DNA of 17,005 nt from Candidatus Nitrosopolaris nunavutensis (lineage in GTDB: Archaea; Thermoproteota; Nitrososphaeria; Nitrososphaerales; Nitrososphaeraceae). This document shows, in pieces, positions 13,200-17,005 of the stretch. The notes under the pieces were generated by a model, which was given only the letters and a program-made list of their open reading frames with translations, was not told the DNA's origin and did not search any database. The position numbers and the translations under genes were made by a program. The stretch covers positions 16,522 through 33,526 of the forward strand of contig DAOM01000074.1 in the NCBI GenBank assembly GCA_002501855.1, given 5' to 3'. Each line of letters begins with the position of its first letter. Position 1 is the first letter of the stretch.

Positions 13200-14000
13200 A
13201 TGAAGATTGCGATTGTAACGGGATCCGGTAAGGGAATAGGGAGAGCCATAGCTTTGACGTTTGCAAAGTCAAAGGGATATTCCGGGATAGTTGTAAACGG
13301 TAGAAAAATGGATGAAGTACGAGAAGTGGCTGATGAGATAAGGGGTGAAGGTTGTGACTCGCTTGCAATTGAAGCCGATATCTCAAATGAGAATGATTGT
13401 TTTAGATTAGTTGAAGAAGCTAACAAAGCATATGGCAGGATCGATGTATTAGTAAATAACGCTGGAATTCAAACTGACGTCCCATTTGAGGACACAACCA
13501 CGGAAGAATGGTACAAGATAATAGGAGTTGACCTTACAGGGCCATTTGTATGTAGCAGGGAAGTAGCGAACCATATGGAAAAACAACGTCCGAAAGGGGG
13601 CTGTATTATTAACATATCATCAGTTCATCAGACAATACCGAAGCCACACTACAATCCTTATGCTACCTCAAAGGCAGGTGTCGAAATGATGACAAAAACT
13701 ATGGCCTTAGAATTGGCCAAAGACAATATAAGAGTAAATTTGGTGGCCCCAGGTGCCATACTAACTGATATGAATATTGAGCTTAAAGAAAATAAGGCGG
13801 AGGTAGAAAAGATACTAAAGCAAATACCTATTGGAACGATTGGAACTCCTGAGGAGGTAGCAAATGTAGTCGAATTCCTAGCATCAGATAAAGCAAGTTA
13901 TGTTACCGGTGCGTCCTTTTTTGTTGATGGGGGTATGACCCTCTATCCCAATTTCGGTATAGACCCAGAACATGATGCACAAAGACATTATAAGGAGTAA
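13200..14000 (+). CDS. Short-chain dehydrogenase/reductase (glucose 1-dehydrogenase/FabG-like)
   Basis: An NAD(P)-dependent oxidoreductase of the classical SDR family, cytoplasmic, 266 residues (family usually 245-270). Seen in order: the Rossmann nucleotide motif T7-G-S-G-K-G-I-G14; N35-G-R36 at the end of the second strand, where Arg favours NADP; N-N-A-G (86-89); the catalytic tetrad N-S-Y-K with N about 113, S140/S141, Y154 and K158 (YNPYATSK); and the P-G motif (VAPGAI) followed by TDM. The end GASFFVDGGMTLYP is typical of proteins annotated as glucose 1-dehydrogenase or 3-oxoacyl-ACP reductase. The substrate cannot be decided. It starts at ATG 13200 and stands alone, with a hairpin after the stop. 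This is an intact gene between decayed regions. Confidence 0.9.
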   Translation: MKIAIVTGSGKGIGRAIALTFAKSKGYSGIVVNGRKMDEVREVADEIRGEGCDSLAIEADISNENDCFRLVEEANKAYGRIDVLVNNAGIQTDVPFEDTTTEEWYKIIGVDLTGPFVCSREVANHMEKQRPKGGCIINISSVHQTIPKPHYNPYATSKAGVEMMTKTMALELAKDNIRVNLVAPGAILTDMNIELKENKAEVEKILKQIPIGTIGTPEEVANVVEFLASDKASYVTGASFFVDGGMTLYPNFGIDPEHDAQRHYKE

Positions 14001-14016
14001 TAATGGATTACTTGGC

Positions 14017-14032
14017 CTAATGTAGACATTAG
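14017..14032 (+). terminator. Hairpin after SDR gene
   Basis: CTAATGT-AG-ACATTAG forms a 7-bp perfect stem 17 nt after the SDR stop, followed by T-rich DNA (GGCTAATTTTCTTAG). A probable 3' end signal. Confidence 0.4.
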
Positions 14033-14204
14033 TCTAGGCTAATTTTCTTAGATTATTCTTAAGTTAAGTACCTTTATTGGTAGTATTAGTGTGGTTTACG
14101 TATAATTTGATAAACAGATGAAATATTTTGGTGGCCGTATAGCACTTACCGCTTATTGATTATTGATTTTATTTGATTGCAGATTCGTTCGAATTTGCGC
14201 TCTA

Positions 14205-14337
14205 TTACTTATTGTGTAGTTCTTCCAAGACCTCATCTAACGACGTATCTGCGACCAAGTTTCGTGCCAAGTGCCTCTTATAAAAGACGCACAGAGTGCT
14301 TTTAGCATTGGCAGATAGTAACGTGTATCGATTCCAT
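14205..14337 (-). pseudogene. Small broken minus-strand gene
   Basis: The minus strand reads AKSTLCVFYKRHLARNLVAD then TSLDEVLEELHNK, ending in TAA at 14205-14207; this is clearly protein-like. The frame is open only from 14336 and has no start near its beginning. An ATG at 14337 in another frame gives MESIHVTIC; one base too many between them would explain the break, giving a product of about 43 residues. A 12-bp palindrome TTTCAGCTGAAA lies at 14342-14353, just upstream. No family recognised. The rest of 14033-14204 and 14354-14461 shows nothing. It could be a pseudogene or hit by an error. Confidence 0.45.
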
Positions 14338-14461
14338 TATTTTTCAGCTGAAATTCTGTCTGGGGTCGAAGAAACAACATATGGTGGTACAGCCCTACTA
14401 TCTAGGACGTGGCAGTTGTTGCTGGAGAACTCAAATATAGCGAACTAGTAGCTATCTCGTA

Positions 14462-14881
14462 TTATTCCCCTATAATCTGAAATACAACCTTTCGTTCTCG
14501 ATGGCGAGTATCCATTTCTACCAAGACTATTTGTTGCCATGTACCAAGTATCAGACTGCCATCTTTGAAGGGAACCGTCAAACTTGGTCCAATCAAAGAT
14601 GCACGGACGTGAGAGTGTCCGTTTCCGTCCTGCCAAATTTTTTCATGTTCGTAATAGATCTCTTTCGGTGCGACTCTGGAGAGCATCTCCGGAAAATCCT
14701 TAGCGAGCCCGCGTTCAAACTCTATAGTGGTAATGGCCGCCGTCGACCCTACAACAAAAACAGTTACAATGCCATCTGCGAGTTTACTATCAAGAACTAC
14801 CTTTGCTGTCTGTTTGGTCAAATCTATGATATCGTTCTCACCTTTAGACTTAATCTGGAGAACTTTACCGAGAACTGTCAT
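14462..14881 (-). CDS. yjbQ: YjbQ / UPF0047 family protein (secondary thiamine-phosphate synthase enzyme)
   Basis: A 139-residue soluble protein of the YjbQ/UPF0047 family, annotated as secondary thiamine-phosphate synthase enzyme because some members show weak ThiE-like activity; the true role is uncertain. The family hallmarks are all present: G45-S-T-A-A and E54, D85-G-N-G-H-S-H91, SLIGPSLTVPFKDG, G113-T-W-Q-Q, and the closing FQIIGE. His and Glu residues here bind metal or phosphate in solved structures. Length matches the family (about 130-140). It begins at ATG 14881, and a TATA-like element (TATATTTTAC, rc of 14901-14910) about 25 nt upstream suggests a leaderless transcript. It is divergent from the esterase. 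Intact gene. Confidence 0.9.
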   Translation of the reverse strand: MTVLGKVLQIKSKGENDIIDLTKQTAKVVLDSKLADGIVTVFVVGSTAAITTIEFERGLAKDFPEMLSRVAPKEIYYEHEKIWQDGNGHSHVRASLIGPSLTVPFKDGSLILGTWQQIVLVEMDTRHRERKVVFQIIGE

Positions 14882-14900
14882 TATGGCATAATGAGAGACG

Positions 14901-14910
14901 GTAAAATATA
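14901..14910 (-). promoter_or_regulatory. TATA-like element of yjbQ
   Basis: Minus strand TATATTTTAC, about 25 nt before the yjbQ ATG (14881). It sits in the 124-bp divergent region shared with the esterase gene. Confidence 0.45.
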
Positions 14911-15005
14911 TGCGATGCGCGATTTAAAAACTCCCAATTCACATCAGCTGATCCCTGCGCACCAACAATGCTTTAGTTACATACAAATTCCTACATGAAT
15001 TAAAA

Positions 15006-16010
15006 TTGGTTAGTTTGAAGGGAAAGGTAGTAATGCATCGGTATGAAAGCAAGGTGCTCAAATCCAACCCGCTAAAGGATCCTTATGTTCGGGAGCTCGT
15101 GATCTATCTTCCTCCAGGATATCGGCAAAGCGATTCGGCTGGATACGTGACAGTCTATGGACTCGTGGGCTTTGGCGGACAGGGGAAGATGATGCTCAAT
15201 GTTGACCCTTTCACTGAGACCATTGAAGATCGGATGAACCGTTTGATTTCTCATGGGAAATGTGGCCCAATGATACTTGTGTTGATGGACTGCTTCACAA
15301 GATTCGGGGGAAATCAGTATATCAATTCTTCGGCAACTGGAAGGTACGAGGACTATATCATCAAAGAAATTGTACCATTTGTTGACAAAAGCTACAATAC
15401 TGCTGCTGGTGCACGTGCGCTATGGGGAAAGTCGTCGGGTGGTTATGGATCCATCGTTTTAGGAATGCGTCACCCCGAAATTTTTCACGGACTAGCAGAT
15501 CACTCCGGCGACTCGGCGTTTGAGTATTGCTACCTCCCCGACTTTCCCAAAGCAATGGAGGCTTTTAGAAAAGTTGGTAGTCCGGGAAAGTGGCTGGCTA
15601 ATTTCTGGAAGAAACCAAACCGTCATCAAGCAAACGACGCACCGCCTTTGAACATCCTAGCCATGGCAGCGCATTACTCTCCAAACCGTCGATCAAAAGA
15701 GATGGGGGTAGAATTGCCCTTTGACCTCAATACCGGTGAGATCTCGCAAAGAGTATGGAAGAGGTGGCTTTCTTTTGACCCAGTTCGAATGGTTGAAAAG
15801 TATCGCAAGAACCTGAGCAAATTAAAGCTAATTTATATCGATTGCGGCACAAAGGATGAGTTCAATTTGCAGTGGGGCGCAAGGATACTTCATTCAAAGC
15901 TTGAAAGGATCAACATTGACCATTATTATGAGGAGTTCGAAGATGGGCATATGAATATAAGCTATCGCTACGATGTCTCACTTCCAAAAATCTATTTGGC
16001 GTTGTCGTAG
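15006..16010 (+). CDS. PF00756-type esterase (alpha/beta hydrolase)
   Basis: A serine hydrolase of the putative esterase (esterase D / enterochelin-esterase-like) family, cytoplasmic, 334 residues. The nucleophile elbow is G141-K-S143-S-G145-G (ALWGKSSGGYGSIVLG). The acid is probably D284 in CGTKDEF and the histidine H315 in EDGHMN, in the right order and spacing. The strand LVIYLPPGY (31-39) and the region DCFTRFGGNQYINSSATG are typical for the family, as is YEDYIIKEIVPFVD before the nucleophile. The substrate is unknown. The start is uncertain: TTG at 15006, or ATG at 15033 (MHRYESK). I keep the earlier one because the extra residues (VSLKGKVV) fit family N termini. No Shine-Dalgarno is seen. 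Confidence 0.88.
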   Translation: MVSLKGKVVMHRYESKVLKSNPLKDPYVRELVIYLPPGYRQSDSAGYVTVYGLVGFGGQGKMMLNVDPFTETIEDRMNRLISHGKCGPMILVLMDCFTRFGGNQYINSSATGRYEDYIIKEIVPFVDKSYNTAAGARALWGKSSGGYGSIVLGMRHPEIFHGLADHSGDSAFEYCYLPDFPKAMEAFRKVGSPGKWLANFWKKPNRHQANDAPPLNILAMAAHYSPNRRSKEMGVELPFDLNTGEISQRVWKRWLSFDPVRMVEKYRKNLSKLKLIYIDCGTKDEFNLQWGARILHSKLERINIDHYYEEFEDGHMNISYRYDVSLPKIYLALS

Positions 16011-16178
16011 GAATCTGAACACGGTGTATTATAGCACATGTACAACAAATTAGAACACACCTATTTTTGTTATTGAATAAGTGATGGCTTTGACATATTA
16101 CAGACGAGGCTAGCTCGAACCGACGAATATCCAAGCAAGCAAATCTTACAGAAGATGTCGGTCTCTACTCCAAGCAAG

Positions 16179-16391
16179 TTATAGTGCTAACTTCTGCGAA
16201 ATAAATAAGCTGGCACTACGTATGTGATACTGCTCTCCCCTCGTCCGAATTTTCTTTTGAGTCGATCTCGACTTCTGTCTTTTTTCTGCTTCGATATTAT
16301 CTTTTTTAATTTCTTCTAGCTCATGTTTGGATTCTGTATCCCGTTTTTGTTTTTTTGGTGATGACAACTCTCTTCGAACTTCGATATCCAA
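16179..16391 (-). CDS. Highly charged small protein, hypothetical
   Basis: A 70-codon ORF from TTG 16391 (MDIEVRRELSSPKKQKRD), rich in Lys, Glu, Arg and Ser (ELEEIKKDNIEAEKRQKSRS). It looks like a coiled-coil or disordered, nucleic-acid-binding-type peptide. A short ATT/ACT triplet run (16393-16411) sits just before the start and encodes N/S repeats if translation began earlier. There is no ATG and no ribosome binding site. Low-complexity charged reading frames can arise by chance in AT-rich DNA, so this is only a candidate. The flanking stretches 16011-16178 and 16392-16533 hold nothing else that I can support, apart from a short direct repeat CCAAGCAAG. Confidence 0.35.
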   Translation of the reverse strand: MDIEVRRELSSPKKQKRDTESKHELEEIKKDNIEAEKRQKSRSTQKKIRTRGEQYHIRSASLFISQKLAL

Positions 16392-16533
16392 ACTACTACT
16401 ATTATTATTATGATACTGTGGTCAACTAAATAATTGGGCAACAAATTGACGATCTGATTCACTACGCTTCTGTATTCCTTCTATGTGAAGCACAAGCAAG
16501 AGAATACCAATATATATTGCATATTATGTTTTT

Positions 16534-16950
16534 TTAAGAACATGTCACGTCGCCTGTAAAGGTTCCTTTTTCGCCGTTGTCAGCATTTAATTCTATAGTT
16601 ACTCCTTGCCCACATTGCCCGCTAATCGTAGCAGGTGTTGGTGGATTGCCTCTGCAGATGCTATCGGAAATTTGACTTCCAGTAAGAGTGTATTGATCGG
16701 ATCCAATATGTCCCGTCTGAAAAGATCCCCCCGTGTTCTGCGATGCACCAGAAGTGCGAATACTAACAACTTCCCAACTTCCGTGTAGGGGGACATTGCT
16801 CTTGAAAGCAACAAACGATATGCTTCCACCCTCAACTCTCGTACCATCCGAGCAAGCAATTGAACCGCTCCCGCTGCCTGATACTCCTTGGTTATTATTA
16901 ACTGGCAATCCTCTTAGTGCACCGTCGGAAGAAGATATTGGTGACGAAGG
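16534..16950 (-). CDS. Secreted four-cysteine protein, 5' end missing
   Basis: A beta-rich protein of Gly/Ser-rich, extracellular type. From TTG 16908 it has 124 residues, with four cysteines (C19, C85, C99, C123) well placed for two disulfides, and segments such as SISFVAFKSNVPLHGSWEVV and GTFTGDVTCS at the end. The frame is also open upstream to 16950, reading PSSPISSSDGALRGLP, a linker-like stretch, until a TGA at 16951-16953. A signal peptide is expected but missing; adapter DNA begins 20 bp further on. So the gene is probably truncated by the contig end, with a frameshift or junction near 16951, and the TTG at 16908 is probably not its true start. No named family recognised. Confidence 0.55.
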   Translation of the reverse strand, partial: PSSPISSSDGALRGLPVNNNQGVSGSGSGSIACSDGTRVEGGSISFVAFKSNVPLHGSWEVVSIRTSGASQNTGGSFQTGHIGSDQYTLTGSQISDSICRGNPPTPATISGQCGQGVTIELNADNGEKGTFTGDVTCS

Positions 16951-16973
16951 TCAAATCCAGCAGACCTCATTAT

Positions 16974-17005
16974 CTGTCTCTTATACACATCTGACGCTGC
17001 GACGA
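16974..17005. other. Nextera transposase adapter sequence (artefact)
   Basis: These 32 bases are the reverse complement of the Nextera read-1 transposase adapter. CTGTCTCTTATACACATCT (16974-16992) is the Tn5 mosaic end, followed by GACGCTGC-GACGA, the adapter tail with one C missing. It is library DNA left untrimmed at the contig end, not genomic sequence. Confidence 0.95.

Noticed and set aside
13079..13426. 115-aa minus-strand ORF overlapping the SDR start
   Set aside because: Most of it lies antisense to the nucleotide-binding part of the SDR; no ribosome site or family features.
14501..14998. 165-aa plus-strand ORF opposite YjbQ
   Set aside because: The minus strand encodes a full family match (YjbQ), so this frame is its antisense shadow.
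1..17005. CRISPR array
   Set aside because: No set of regularly spaced direct repeats with unique spacers was seen; all repeats found occur only two or three times.

Overview
The window looks like a piece of a soil ammonia-oxidising archaeal genome (Nitrososphaeria/Thaumarchaeota, Nitrososphaera or Nitrosocosmicus type). This is an inference from several signs: AT-rich DNA, archaeal TATA-like boxes at the expected distance from starts, frequent TTG/GTG starts, N/S/T-rich secreted proteins with uncleaved-looking or 'AVAQ'-type signal segments, a DUF1059 gene, a YjbQ protein, and the remains of an integrase with the sequence style of that lineage. No rRNA or tRNA gene was found. The last 32 bases are not genomic: they match the Nextera transposase adapter with one base missing, so the window ends at a contig end. 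The left edge cuts through a methyltransferase gene, so it is also open.

Layout. 1-239 (+): 3' end of an Rrp8-like SAM methyltransferase. About 254-4500 (mostly -): a virus-like block. It holds a phage-type large terminase (TerL, 1471-2871), a cysteine-cluster protein directly after it, a 45-aa protein (588-725), and three very short overlapping ORFs (53, 37 and 46 aa) directly upstream of TerL. Further upstream come a thioredoxin-like protein and a coding-like stretch without a normal start (3880-4197). The tight spacing, 1-2 nt gaps and 14-nt overlaps suggest one viral operon. 4674-4843 (+): DUF1059 gene broken by a one-base frameshift. 5044-7245 (+): a palindromic operator candidate, a MarR regulator and an MFS drug-efflux-type transporter, in an operon. 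7667-8266 (-) and 9379-10233 (+): secreted or surface-anchored proteins; between them a DUF5655 protein and a short ORF with a very strong ribosome binding site.

10315-12135 is a decaying mobile region: a minus-strand pseudogene, a Dam-type adenine methyltransferase whose 5' end is frameshifted, and the N-terminal part of a tyrosine-recombinase integrase with a frameshift and stops. 12136-13199 has no convincing gene. 13200-14000 is a complete short-chain dehydrogenase. 14205-14337 (-) is a small broken gene. 14462-14881 (-) is YjbQ/UPF0047, divergent from a PF00756-type esterase (15006-16010). The right end holds a charged small ORF and a secreted cysteine-rich protein truncated near the adapter.

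How genes work together: the TerL cluster would be the DNA-packaging part of a tailed-virus-like provirus. The Dam methylase and integrase remnant may be debris of the same or another element. MarR and the MFS pump form a self-contained regulated efflux unit. The rest look like ordinary chromosomal housekeeping or surface genes. Single-base frame losses occur in three plus-strand genes and in the adapter itself, so some of the apparent gene decay may be sequencing or assembly error.
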